Shown: positions 21,515 to 32,762, counted from the stretch's first letter. The stretch is DNA of 40,250 nucleotides from Tubiluchus corallicola (GCA_030141605.1 JAQGDQ010001456.1:1-40250), one strand, 5' to 3'. The notes: generated by a model from the letters alone, not told the origin. A program made the numbers and translations.

Positions 21515-21587
21515 GGCCGCGTGGCCTAATGGATAAGGCGTCTGACTTCGGATCAGAAGATTGAGGGTTCGAGTCCCTCCGTGGTCA
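21515..21587 (+). tRNA. tRNA-Arg (anticodon TCG)
   Basis: This is a 73-base cloverleaf. The acceptor strands GGCCGCG and CGTGGTC pair fully, counting G-U pairs, with A as discriminator. The D-arm contains TGGCCTAATGG (box A). The anticodon stem TCTGA/TCAGA closes the loop CTTCGGA with anticodon TCG at 21548-21550. The T-arm has GGTTCGAGTCC (box B) at 21566-21576. A run of seven T at 21588-21594 is a Pol III terminator. There is no intron and no encoded CCA. It reads CGA codons. It lies inside the first visible intron of the receptor gene, on the opposite strand. It is intact and probably functional. Confidence 0.95.
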
Positions 21588-21599
21588 TTTTTTTAACAA

Positions 21600-22108
21600 A
21601 ACAAAGTGTTAATAACTGGGAGAAGATATAATCACGTGACATCATTCTGTCCAGTCTTTACGTTCACGTATCATATAAAGCCATTCGCCATGCATTCTGC
21701 GATGTCATTCAGTGTTTGTTGAAACAAATTCTATACAGCTACTGATACTGATACATATACTGATGAAAACATTTCAAACTACACAACACGCTGAAAGACG
21801 CGTAGAACAAGACAAAGCGTAGCGAAATTGGTTTATGTTGGGAAAATATTGTCTAAACTAACAAACCAACGCAATGCATAGTTTGGAAATACAGTTTGCA
21901 ACACGTCTTACATTTTATTTGAGACAGTTCGGTCTGTAGAAGACGTTCAAAGGAGTGGGAAAAATTCAGATAGTCAACTTACTAAATTCAAGCCACATTA
22001 CCATTGCCTTTGTAAATAGATTTATCAGAAAGTTTCGGTCAGGTAACCAATAAGGAACTTAGCAGTTGTTAGTTTGTTATTTGCATTTGTAACGCTAACA
22101 TATTTACA
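21600..22108. other. intronic sequence without recognised features
   Basis: Unique AT-rich sequence between the tRNA gene and the TTAA MITE. Nothing supported. Confidence 0.45.
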
Positions 22109-22573
22109 TTAACCCTTTCAGTCCCAAATTATTTTTTTAATAAGAAAAATTTTTTGGTTTGGTACTTTGTTCAGTATGTCCATCTTGTTTACACATAATA
22201 AATATTTTTTCTACCTGTGCCCGCGTGCTAAATATTGCCTGTATCCCACGGGATACATTGGGATTCAATGGAAGCATAAAATTTGCTTCATTTTGCAACT
22301 GCTGATAATTTTTTAAAGTATTTAAGACATTCAGTATGCATGCTATGCTGATCTGTACAAAGTCGTCTCTAAAGTACTGTACCTTGCACAGTTTTTTATG
22401 CTATGTAGATTTTCTAGTTTGTCATTTTATCACCATTTTTAGTCTATTGTTATTGGCTTAAATCAAAGTAACTATTAGCAGATCAAATAACTGTCAGTTT
22501 TAAAATTTTATAAATTTTAAAGGCAGAAAATATTCTCGTATCCCACGGGATACAACGGGCATGAAAGGGTTAA
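22109..22573 (-). mobile_element. intact piggyBac-like MITE
   Basis: TTAA at 22109-22112 and 22570-22573 flank a 457-bp element whose ends are CCCTTTCAGTCCC and GGGCATGAAAGGG. It contains the near-palindromes TATCCCACGGGATAC at both subterminal positions. It matches 2895-3283 in inverted orientation. There is no transposase, so it must move in trans. It ends 66 bp from the donor site of the receptor exon at 22639. Confidence 0.88.
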
Positions 22574-22638
22574 TTCCCTGAAGTGGAAAAACAAGTAACG
22601 GTAAGGCAAAGATTGGTAGTAAAGTGAGATGATCTTAC

Positions 22639-22841
22639 CCCCAAATCCAGGTCTTAGCTGAGGATCGTAACCATTCAACAGTTGATCTAGCAGTGCTGTA
22701 ATATCCTTATACGCTTGCTCGTCTTTGTCTGGTACGACAGGACTAAACGGTGCCGTAGTATTGAAGTTCTCAAACACGGGCATCATTGTGGGAAGGCGTG
22801 TGGTGATGATTGTCGCTGTTTCCCCGCTGGCGTCAGGGAAT
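22639..22841 (-). CDS. GRD-like GABA-A receptor subunit, N-terminal ectodomain exon
   Basis: This is the most upstream exon I can find of a minus-strand ligand-gated chloride/cation channel gene. The acceptor is a pyrimidine tract ending TTTTCAG just before 22841. The donor is GTAAGA at 22638-22633. The 203-bp exon enters with one base of a codon and leaves with one base. It encodes a variable linker with an NTT glycosylation sequon, then ITALLDQLLNGYDPQLRPGFGG in two parts: the N-terminal alpha helix (ITALLDQLLNGYD) and the conserved RP-FGG start of the beta sandwich typical of GABA/glycine receptors. An in-frame Met 26 bases upstream of the acceptor is not a credible start, because no signal peptide follows it. 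The signal-peptide exon should lie further right and was not found. Function is inferred from the family: an extracellular agonist-binding domain at synaptic or neuronal membranes. Confidence 0.88.
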
Positions 22842-22983
22842 CTGAAAAGAATTTGTTTAGTTGCCATTTACTCGTGTGAGTTCAATATCATTCCAAACAC
22901 TACTTTTTTATTTTTATTTATTTATTATTATTATCACATTCAGTACAATATAATAATGACATTAAGCACACAGTGACATCTAA

Positions 22984-23860
<877 letters not shown>

Positions 23861-23869
23861 CAAAAACAT

Positions 23870-24360
23870 TTCCTGGACACGCCTTATGCAGTTGCTGGTT
23901 TCACGTCAATGACAAGTAATGTTATTTGATCATAGAGGTGGAAACAATTAATTGAGCGAACATAAATGGCTTAGGTGGAAAACGAGACGCTTATTAACTT
24001 GGCTGATATTGCCTGTTTGCCAGCATAAACCACAACCAGGAATGCTCCCCTGGAAGAGCTTATTCATCATTTGTGTTATGAACTTGTTTGATTTGAACGC
24101 TCAGAAACGCTAAAAAGGATGGTTAACATAAGAAGAGCATTAGCACAAAACTTATTCCTCTGAAATGTGAAAAAGCTCTCTCGCTTGTCAATGAACTACT
24201 TCATAAAGAAAATGGACATTAGTGCCGTGGTTATTTTTACAATGCCAGTTCAAACACTTCGCTTTGTGTATACTAGAAACATTATTAGGCACAGAAAGGA
24301 CCTGTAAAAACATAATCGGTTCGACATTTCCAATAACTTCGCTTTGTGTTAGCGGTCTGC
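23870..24360. other. unique spacer
   Basis: No gene, RNA or ordered repeat seen. AACTTCGCTTTGTGT occurs twice (near 24253 and 24335), next to the start of the 93-bp array. Confidence 0.4.
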
Positions 24361-25660
24361 TAGAAGTAGAAGACTGCATCAGATATGGTTAGCAATTGTC
24401 GACGTGGTCTCTTGTAATACAGTCCTTCTGCCCAAATCATATACTATAAGACCACTAGAAGTAAAAGTCTGCATCAGATATGGTTAGCAATTGTCGACGT
24501 GGTTTCTTGTAATACAGTCCTTCTGCCCAAATCATACTATAAGACCGCTAGAAGTAGAAGACTGCATCAGATATGGTTAGCAATTGTCGACGTGGTTTCT
24601 TGTAATAAAGTCCTTCTGCCCAAATCATACTATAAGACCGCTAGAAGTAGAAGACTGCATCAGATATGGTTAGCAATTGTCGACGTGGTTTCTTGTAATA
24701 AAGTCCTTCTGCCCAAATCATACTATAAGACCACTAGAAGTAGAAGACTGCATCAGATATGGTTAGCAATTGTCGACGTGGTTTCTTGTAATAAAGTCCT
24801 TCTGCCCAAATCATACTATAAGACCACTAGAAGTAGAAGACTGCATCAGATATGGTTAGCAATTGTCGATGTGGTTTCTTGTAATAAAGTCCTTCTGCCC
24901 CAATCATACTATAAGACCGCTAGAAGTAGAAGACTGCATCAGATATGGTTAGCAATTGTCGATGTGGTTTCTTGTAATAAAGTCCTTCTGCCCAAATCAT
25001 ACTATAAGACCACTAGAAGTAGAAGACTGCATCAGATATGGTTAGCAATTGTCGATGTGGTTTCTTGTAATAAAGTCCTTCTGCCCAAATCATACTATAA
25101 GACCGCTAGAAGTAAAAGACTGCATCAGATATGGTTAGCAATTGTCGATGTGGTTTCTTGTAATACAGTCCTTCTGCCCAAATCATACTATAAGACCACT
25201 AGAAGTAGAAGACTGCATCAGATATGGTTAGCAATTGTCGATGTGGTTTCTTGTAATAAAGTCCTTCTGCCCCAATCATACTATAAGACCACTAGAAGTA
25301 GAAGACTGCATCAGATATGGTTAGCAATTGTCGATGTGGTTTCTTGTAATACAGTCCTTCTGCCCAAATCATACTATAAGACCGCTAGAAGTAGAAGACT
25401 GCATCAGATATGGTTAGCAATTGTCGATGTGGTTTCTTGTAATACAGTCCTTCTGCCCAAATCATACTATAAGACCGCTAGAAGTAGAAGANNNNNNNNN
25501 NNNNNNNNNNNNNNNNNNNNNNNNNNNNNNNNNNNNNNNNNNNNNNNNNNNNNNNNNNNNNNNNNNNNNNNNNNNNNNNNNNNNNNNNNNNNGATATGGT
25601 TAGCAATTGTCGATGTGGTTTCTTGTAATAAAGTCCTTCTGCCCAAATCATATACTATAA
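24361..25660. repeat. 93-bp minisatellite, about 14 copies, with assembly gap
   Basis: The unit contains CTAGAAGTAGAAGACTGCAT, CAGATATGGTTAGCAATTGT, CGACGTGGTTTCTTGTAATA and AAGTCCTTCTGCCCAAATCA. Site variants (GACGTGG/GATGTGG, ACAGTCC/AAAGTCC, ACCGCTA/ACCACTA) sort in blocks along the array. The period is divisible by three, which opens a long repetitive frame that is not a gene. Confidence 0.96.
25492..25592. other. assembly gap of 101 N
   Basis: A run of N inside the 93-bp array. The copy number there is therefore unknown. Confidence 1.
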
Positions 25661-26020
25661 TTTATTTTGTATCAAGTTTGTTAAGCCATTTGCCACTTAG
25701 CATTTAATCGCTTAAAATTATAATGTCAGTTTTTCAAGAGAATATCTTTAGGCATTTTGTGACATTTCTCACACGACAACTTCGTATTTTGTTCCTTCTG
25801 GTTTTACAAAACTGTAGTTATAATAATATTTTAATTTCCCCGACAGCAGGAATGGAATGGTGTGTAAATAGGGATGATGCCTGCTGTAAATTATGTGGAA
25901 TTTCGTCGATTGAGCCCTGAAGGTGCTCTTAGCGGGACTCGAGTGTGTAATCCGCTTTCATTCCTTAGCACAAACCTAAGAGAGAGGAAACGGAATAAGA
26001 CGAAAGAAAAAACAGAAAAG
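25661..26020. other. unique spacer
   Basis: Unique sequence between two arrays. Open stretches are short. Nothing recognised. Confidence 0.4.
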
Positions 26021-26026
26021 GCAGAA

Positions 26027-26104
<78 letters not shown>

Positions 26105-26123
26105 CAGAAGAGAGAGGAAGAGA

Positions 26124-26171
<48 letters not shown>

Positions 26172-26186
26172 ACAGAAGAGAAAGAA

Positions 26187-26257
<71 letters not shown>

Positions 26258-26287
26258 AACAGAGACAAAGAGCAAGAGAGAGAAAGA

Positions 26288-26333
<46 letters not shown>

Positions 26334-26348
26334 ACAGAAGAGAAAGAA

Positions 26349-26397
<49 letters not shown>

Positions 26398-26451
26398 GAA
26401 AGACACAGAGAGAGAGAGAGAAAGAGAGACAAAGAGCAAGAGAGAGAAAGA

Positions 26452-26547
<96 letters not shown>

Positions 26548-26550
26548 AGA

Positions 26551-26635
<85 letters not shown>

Positions 26636-26640
26636 GTGGG
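26021..26640. repeat. (GA)n microsatellite with nested duplications
   Basis: About 620 bp of GA dinucleotides with interruptions. GAGGTGGGACAGAAGAGAAA and following AGAAAGAGACAG recur near 26163 and 26325, and in part near 26633, so segments of about 160 bp have duplicated. Very long Arg-Glu or Leu-Ser frames are artefacts. Confidence 0.97.
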
Positions 26641-27008
26641 ACAGAAGAAATGGCAGAAAAAGATGGGAAGGCGAAAAGGGCAGGTGAAGGAGATTACTAC
26701 AGCTATCATTATAAGCGTTTATTAAACCTCAGTTTGCTGGCATAGAATTTTTAACGCAACACAAAATACGAAATACAAAAACATATCATACTAGGTAAGT
26801 TCATGTAACAAATTTTTAAAATTTCGTGTAAATTCACTGTCAAATTAGTTTCACAATTTCAATTTCACAAAACAATTTCACTTCTTCAGAAGTTTTTTTT
26901 AGTTTAAATTTATATTCAGAAGATTTACATACTTATAACTGTATGTAACTGAAAGTTCTACAAAAGTCATGCATAAATTAATTTGAGTTTAATCTTGATT
27001 TTCTGATA

Positions 27009-27148
27009 TACGAAAGCGTATTGGAGCCATAATATCCATTATAAAAAATCTAATTATAACCACATTTTCTTACAATCCAATGGCAAAAAATGGTCATAAC
27101 CAATTTTTTTTTTACAATCGGATATTATGGCCCTAATACGCTTTCGTA
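27009..27148. mobile_element. 140-bp MITE with 29-bp terminal repeats
   Basis: TACGAAAGCGTATTGGAGCC and the following ATAATATCC (27009-27037) are matched by the complement at 27120-27148, with about one mismatch in the arms. The direct repeats CTGATA at 27003-27008 and 27149-27154 look like a target duplication. The interior is AT-rich and also partly self-complementary (TCTAATTATAACCA / TGGTCATAACCA). No coding capacity. Confidence 0.8.
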
Positions 27149-27319
27149 CTGATAATGTGTGGTACAGAGGACAAAAATCCTCTTTTATAAGATAAATAGA
27201 AGCTAGTAAAAAGGGTTTTGACTTCATTTCGTATAAACATGATGTGTATCATAACAATTATTTAAATAAGTAATAAAATTTCTCCTCCTTCTGCATCAAC
27301 TAGTTGACATTCAAATAAT

Positions 27320-27823
27320 ACTCAGGCGTGTGAAGTGTGACAGTGTGACTCAGGCGTGTGAAGTGTGACAGTGTGACTCAGGCGTGTGAAGTGTGACAGT
27401 GTGACTCAGGCGTGTGAAGTTTGACAGTGTGACTCAGGCGTGTGAAGTGTGACAGTGTGACTCAGGCGTGTGAAGTGTGACAGTGTGACTCAGGCGTGTG
27501 AAGTGTGACAGTGTGACTCAGGCGTGTGAAGTGTGACAGTGTGACTCAGGCGTGTGAAGTGTGACAGTGTGACTCAGGCGTGTGAAGTTTGACAGTGTGA
27601 CTCAGGCGTGTGAAGTGTGACAGTGTGACTCAGGCGTGTGAAGTGTGACAGTGTGACTCAGGCGTGTGAAGTGTGACAGTGTGACTCAGGCGTGTGAAGT
27701 GTCACAGTGTGACTCAGGCGTGTGAAGTGTGACAGTGTGACTCAGGCGTGTGAAGTGTGACAGTGTGACTCAGGCGTGTGAAGTGTGACAGTGTGACTCA
27801 GGCGTGTGAAGTGTGACAGTGTG
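27320..27823. repeat. 28-bp minisatellite, 18 copies
   Basis: The unit ACTCAGGCGTGTGAAGTGTG + ACAGTGTG is repeated exactly 18 times with only three or so substitutions (GTTTGAC twice, GTCACAG once). Junctions create TGACTCA. A diverged nineteenth copy begins at 27824. Confidence 0.98.
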
Positions 27824-27839
27824 ACTCTGGCGCATGAAC

Positions 27840-28500
27840 ACTATATGATCAAATTGCATCTAATGAACGACCTATATGATTCGAAAAATAGTTAAAACTA
27901 CGCTGAGCTAAGAGAAAACTGCAAACCAATGACACTAACGGCGTGTTTTGCTGGTAGGAAACATCATGGTCTTAACAATAGTTGTGGTGACCAAATCTTT
28001 TTGACCATGGCTGTCGAGAACCATTGCGGACCTCGGTCAACAAGCATTAAGGGCCCCACTTCAAGTAGCAAAAGCGGATAACAGTTGCTCTCAACTTATC
28101 AAGTTACTCACCTTGAGTGTCATTTTCACAATACTCAACATTTGTACTAATTTTATGCCTTTAGTTTTTATCAAGTTACTCACCTCGAGAGCTAAATTGT
28201 TAAAATTGCAGAACAAGGTTTTTTTAGTGCATAATTATTATGGTAATTAATAACGTACAAATAATCTCATGTTGAACCAATGCGCATGCGCACTAGAAGT
28301 CAATAAACATTATAAATCTAGCTGACCTAGCAAGTAGTAATTGTCTTAATTACAAGTTCTCCTGATATGATCAATGAAGCCAGTGTAAACTCAATTGTAA
28401 GACGAGAGAAACAAATGGCTTCTAATAATGGTAATTACTAGTTAATAAAAACTACAACTGTCGCTTGCTCAAACTTTGTAGTGTCATGAATTATATTAAT
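27840..28500. other. unique spacer
   Basis: AT-rich sequence. TCAAGTTACTCACCT occurs twice (near 28100 and 28173). TGCGCATGCGCA at about 28281-28292 is a perfect NRF1-type palindrome. No gene seen. Confidence 0.4.
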
Positions 28501-28503
28501 TGC

Positions 28504-28788
28504 TTAGGAGACGTGAAAATGCAGCAAAACTTGTTGGTTTTGAAGTCTGGCTTGCCGGGTTTGTATTTCTGTACAGAATTTATCGATTTTTGCAACATAT
28601 TTGTCAAGCCGCTGTAGTCCAGCACAGGAACTTTTTGTACCCACCTGTACTTGTATTTCATTATGACTACTAGAGGATCTCGAAGATTTCAGCATATGAA
28701 GAGCACCCGTATTGCTGTTTGTCAGGAGGCAAATTTTAACACATTTAACAACAAGAACTCCATGCAGTGTCAAGCAGATGTTTAACAT
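28504..28788 (-). CDS. unrecognised 94-codon open frame ending in a hairpin arm
   Basis: The frame reads a hydrophobic start (MLNICLTLHGVLVVKCVKIC), then a Ser/Gln-rich stretch and a possible coiled coil (LQRLDKYVAKIDKFCTEIQT). About 120 bp of it lie in the left arm of the large hairpin at 28671-28995. No known family recognised. It may be a relic of a mobile-element protein or chance. No splice or promoter evidence. Confidence 0.15.
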   Translation of the reverse strand: MLNICLTLHGVLVVKCVKICLLTNSNTGALHMLKSSRSSSSHNEIQVQVGTKSSCAGLQRLDKYVAKIDKFCTEIQTRQARLQNQQVLLHFHVS

Positions 28789-28995
28789 TTAGAACGGTAT
28801 ATTATTTGCAGTTTTACTTTTGTGATTAAAAGAACAATTCTTAAATTAGTGTAATTCGAAATAATATACCATTCTAACTGTTAAACATCTGCTTGACACT
28901 GCATGGAGTTCTTATTGTTAAATGTGTTAAAAATTGTCTCCTGGCAAACAGCAATACGGGTGCTCTTCGTATGCCGAAATCTTCGAGATCCTCTA
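28671..28995. repeat. large hairpin: 137-bp inverted arms, 51-bp loop
   Basis: 28671-28807 and 28859-28995 are about 90% or more complementary, including AGAGGATCTCGAAGATTTC and CATGCAGTGTCAAGCAGATG. No target duplication seen. It could fold into a long RNA hairpin if transcribed. Confidence 0.88.
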
Positions 28996-29147
28996 ACTAC
29001 ATGTATAATTATACAGAAAACGTTAAATGAATTATAATGAACAAGTCAATAAATAAGCAAACTTCTTGAGCAACGGAGGACGCTAAAAGTTGGAAATGGA
29101 GGAGACCACGTGACGCTAACAGGGTTTAGGCCTTAGCAAGTTAGCAG

Positions 29148-29626
29148 TAAAAAATAGAAGCCTCAGCCTTAGTTGAAACTGTATTTCTGTATAACTCCGA
29201 GCTCTAGACATTAAAACCAAATCATAAAGCTGAAATCGATGCGTTTCAAAGGCGAAATTACAGAAACATTTTGGGTATTAGATGGCCAAAGACAATTTCA
29301 AACAAAGATCTATATGAAAAAAATAAAAGAAGAACCTTGGACAAGAAAAATAAAAAGACGCCGTTTAAGATGGATTGGGCATATGCTTAGACTACCTGAT
29401 GATATTCCAGTGAAGATAGCTCTTCAACAAGCCATAGAACCAGCTAAAAAACCTGCAGGAGGACAAATGTTAACATATTTTGATTTTGCACAGAAAGATT
29501 TAAACACTTCAGCATTGATCCTTAGAAATAAATCCACTTGGGGCATTGCGGCGAGCAGGGAGTCCTGGCATGGGGAGGTGAGCAGAATCATGTCCCTGGA
29601 CGTGTGATCAATTGAAGAAGAAGAAG
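29148..29626 (+). pseudogene. LINE reverse-transcriptase C-terminus, with stop and frameshift, flanked by TSD
   Basis: AAGTTAGCAGT at 29137-29147 and 29627-29637 is an 11-bp target duplication. The insert starts in a frame reading YNSEL-stop-TLKPNHKAEIDAFQ (TAG in place of the usual Trp) and RNILGIRWPKTISNKDLYEK. A one-base slip in an A-run near 29310 then shifts the frame to KIKEEPWTRKIKRRRLRWIG and HMLRLPDDIP, ending near DV-TGA at 29607. A GAA tail follows. Family pattern as at 3285: RLRW-GH and a short trinucleotide tail. It is non-functional. Confidence 0.85.
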
Positions 29627-29711
29627 AAGTTAGCAGTTATGAATAAGATTACAACACAATTAAAGAGTCTTAGTGATTTAAGTGTATTTAACGTAGTAGC
29701 GTGTACAATAT

Positions 29712-30016
29712 TAAATTAAAATCACTAATATTAACTAGATATGAAATACCATCACACCAGTACGACAACATACACACTAATTCAGAATTCATATATCCAC
29801 GGCCATATTAATTAAATCTTAGTTTTTCATTTTTCGTGCATAGTTGTAAATACGTTTGATTTTATTCGTCGTTACTTTACATTACTACACAGTAGTTTAG
29901 ATTGCACTGACGCATTTGCCTCTAGCAGTGTAAGTTTTTATTAACTAACACTGATTGATCATCTCTGTAAAGTTTTTATCAGTGATTATCAATGTATTTT
30001 AATGGCAAATAAAGAT

Positions 30017-30027
<11 letters not shown>
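29712..30027 (-). repeat. dispersed repeat, copy B
   Basis: Reverse-complement partner of 15403-15725, about 90% alike, ending in a TATATA microsatellite (30019-30049). It begins about 75 bp after the LINE insert. Confidence 0.85.
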
Positions 30028-30049
<22 letters not shown>

Positions 30050-30052
<3 letters not shown>

Positions 30053-30804
30053 GTTCACTAAAAGTATACACGGTTAGTAAAAGGTCTACAAAACAATGAG
30101 TTTACAAAATCTCTCGAGAAAATTCTAAACGTGGTCTCTGCAACCATGTGCTGGATCGTGTTAAAGAATTAATCAAAATTTAATTCAGCTGTCATATTAC
30201 AAATTTTAAACTTTATCCTGAGGTAAAAGATTATCATTGCATTAGCTACATGCAATTTTTTCTAGACTGTACCTTGGCATTTAAAGAAACTGTTATGTCA
30301 CAACTTTAAATAGCATCAATTTTAAATGTTAGGCCCCTATGCAGAAATCCACGAGTACTACCAATGCATCGTCCTGCGCATGCGTAATAGTTGTAAGCTC
30401 AAAGTACTCATCTAAGGAAGCTAGAAGCTCAGCTATACCTATATACCTATTCAGCACTACTTTTAGCCAACTCGCTTCCTCGTTATCACGCTAGAGGGCG
30501 ACTGTAAGCGCTTCTTCTGCGCATGCCCCAAACCAGTTTGTTAATAATTTAAAGCGGTTTACACAAATTTCGTATTTTAGTCTGCCATTAATGTTTGCCT
30601 TTCCCTATCGCATTGGAATAATTACTTAATCTGATTAAATTATTCAAGATGGTATGTTTTTGCAGCTGCGTCAAGCTCGTGATAGTAATACCCAGTAATT
30701 CATCAGATGAGGTAAATTCTCAATTCGTAAAATGAAATGTTCAGCTTTCGAATTGATTCAATAAACGTTGAGGAACCAGTAATACAAAGTTTCATCTCAT
30801 GATG
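30050..30804. other. unique spacer with NRF1-like sites
   Basis: No gene seen. CTGCGCATGCGTAA near 30375 and CTGCGCATGCCC near 30520 resemble NRF1 sites, and CTAGAGGGCGAC near 30491 loosely resembles a CTCF core. It could be a promoter region, but no transcript is evident. Confidence 0.3.
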
Positions 30805-30815
30805 ACTGCTAGACG

Positions 30816-31585
30816 CATCCCATTGTATCAACAAACTAGGGTTGTTATGTTTGGTAAATTAAATGAAATACTTCTGCCCATGACGTACATGACGTACATG
30901 GCCATTGTACATGACGTGAAATAGTGATACACTAATACTACAGACACTGACCTTTTGTTACTATGGCTAATGATGACAAACAATGAGTTGATAGAGAAGG
31001 TAGCCATCTTTGAATGACTTTAATCATAAAGTTGGATGTAAATCCTATGAACTTTTCTCTAAAGGCTGTAAAGATAATAACGGTCATCCAGTGTTGCCGA
31101 ATTGTAACTGTGGATTTCGATTTGAGTCTGTTGAACACTTTTTGTTGCACTGCCCATCGTATCAACTAGCTAGGTTTGTTATGTTTGATAAATTAAATGC
31201 ATTACTTCTGCCCGAAAACCTTAATATAGCTGCTTTAGGAACTAATGATCTGTTGAAGTTGTTATTATTCGGAAAAGATGAATTTAACTATGTTGCTAAC
31301 TGTAAAATATTCCAATGTATACATGACTTTATATTACGTACTAAACGCTTCCAGTAGTTTCTATCTGATATAAAATGCATCATTCTTAAATAATGTAGTT
31401 TCTACTAATGTCTAATGTATCACTAGTAAAACTTTAGTATACTAAAGTATACTAAAAACTAAGTATGGTTTATTCTTACTGTAAATGTTCTTGTAAATAG
31501 TGTATAAAGTTCTGTTGTGGTGAGGATCCTAAATCATGTTGTTTAAACTGTCTGATCCAATCCTAAATAAATTATGTTTAAACTA
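30816..31585 (+). pseudogene. LINE 3' copy with internal partial duplication, flanked by 11-bp TSD
   Basis: ACTGCTAGACG at 30805-30815 and 31586-31596 brackets the insert. The first 60 bp (30816-30880) duplicate, imperfectly, the later segment 31149-31212. The main part holds an open frame to TAG at 31357 reading CNCGFRFESVEHFLLHCPSY, a C-x-C-x5-E-x3-H-x4-C zinc-binding motif seen at the C-terminus of LINE reverse transcriptases, then LLLFGKDEFNYVANCKIFQC and IHDFILRTKRFQ. The 3' UTR ends CTAAATAAATTATGTTTAAA like the copy at 12109. RT core motifs are absent. Confidence 0.88.
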
Positions 31586-31599
31586 ACTGCTAGACGTAC

Positions 31600-32190
31600 A
31601 CATAAAACACATATTTACAAGGTCTACAGTATTTTCAGCCTCGGTTTGAAAATTCTATTAATGCTCCCAATAACTAAATATCCTCTAAAATAATTAATGT
31701 TTTAATAAGCATTTTCATAGTTTCGTTGTGCGCACGCGCAGTTGCTGTAGGTCATAGAATCTGACAGATCACGTGACGGTTTAGAATAACTGGCTTCACC
31801 GCGGGTCTTACTAAAATCAAACATTGTGAAATTTGTGCAACTTCAACATTTATTTATGAGGCAGAAGCTGACTTGTTAAAACAATCAGCATAGACGGGTA
31901 GAACGTAATCAGATCCTATAATTAAACGTTTTTTGACGTCATACTGCACGAACTACGTGGCTCGTTTATATTATAAATTAAGAATGACGACCCCAATTTG
32001 TTACCGGAGGTGATTTGCGGAGAACTTCCGCTCCGCGCTCTTGCACATCTTCTCTCTTCTAAGCATGGCCCGCAGAGAGATCAACAAATGAGAGCCGATT
32101 TAGTGGGGCACTTCCGATTGTAACGTAAGTAGGTGAGCGAACTTGCGTAGATTAATGTCTTGTAGAAAAATCTGCATAAACAGGAAGAAG
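31600..32190. other. unique spacer with a possible promoter-like patch
   Basis: The stretch 31990-32130 is less AT-rich, with ACTTCCG twice (ETS-like) and a GTAAGTAGG donor-like string after TTGTAAC at about 32121. It may be an untranslated first exon or chance. No coding exon identified. Confidence 0.25.
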
Positions 32191-32201
32191 AATTATGAAG
32201 C

Positions 32202-32325
32202 GCTCCTCACAAATGGGTTCAAACTCTCGGTTCACGAAAGAGGCTCCTCACAAATGGGTTCAAACTCTCGGTTCACGAAAGAGGCTCCTCACAAATGGGT
32301 TCAAACTCTCGGTTCACGAAAGAGA
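32202..32325. repeat. 41-bp tandem repeat, 3 copies
   Basis: GCTCCTCACAAATGGGTTCA + AACTCTCGGTTCACGAAAGAG is repeated at 32202, 32243 and 32284, nearly perfect. Confidence 0.95.
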
Positions 32326-32429
32326 CAGAAAGTTCGCGTGAGTTTATCTATAGAAAGGAAATAAAATGTTGTCGAACTCTTGAAATCTAGTTAACTTATT
32401 GCGATGAGTGAAACTTTCAAGTCTTGTTC

Positions 32430-32486
<57 letters not shown>

Positions 32487-32662
32487 TATAATAATAATAA
32501 TAATGATGATAGTGATAGTCATAGTAATGATGATAGTGATAGTCATAGTAATGATGATAGTAATAGTCATAGTCATAGTAATAGCAATGATGACCCGGCC
32601 GCTGGTTCGAACTCACGACCTCCCAGACTGACAGCAGACGCATTACCACTAGACTAAACCGT
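32430..32662 (-). mobile_element. tRNA-derived SINE with simple-repeat tail
   Basis: On the minus strand, 32662 to about 32595 reads like a tRNA: GTTTAGTCTAGTGGTAATG (box A-like), CTGTCAG around a GTC anticodon-like triplet, GGTCGTGAGTTCGAACC (box B-like). It then runs into ATTACTATC and ATT repeats (to 32430) as a tail. Stems are imperfect, so this is a retroposed derivative, perhaps of tRNA-Asp, and not a working tRNA. Confidence 0.65.
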
Positions 32663-32762
32663 GTGATCTTGATGCATCTAATGCCTTTGCAGCAGGAAAG
32701 TTGACGCAACTGCTGCTGCCGTTGCATAAGCTGTTGTTGTTTGTTGCTATTACTGTTGTGGT

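Noticed and set aside
22839-22867. Met at 22867 as translation start of the receptor
   Set aside because: A good acceptor lies at 22842-22848, within the reading frame, and no signal peptide follows this Met.
24499-25707. 402-codon open frame with repeated YYKTARSRRLHQIW units
   Set aside because: 93-bp minisatellite with a period divisible by three, running through an N gap. No signal of coding.
25874-26745. Long Arg-Glu (plus) and Leu-Ser (minus) open frames
   Set aside because: Pure consequence of GA dinucleotide repeats, with all frames open on both strands.
32143-32364. Short frame over the 41-bp repeat
   Set aside because: Frame carried mainly by the three tandem units. No homology or splice evidence.
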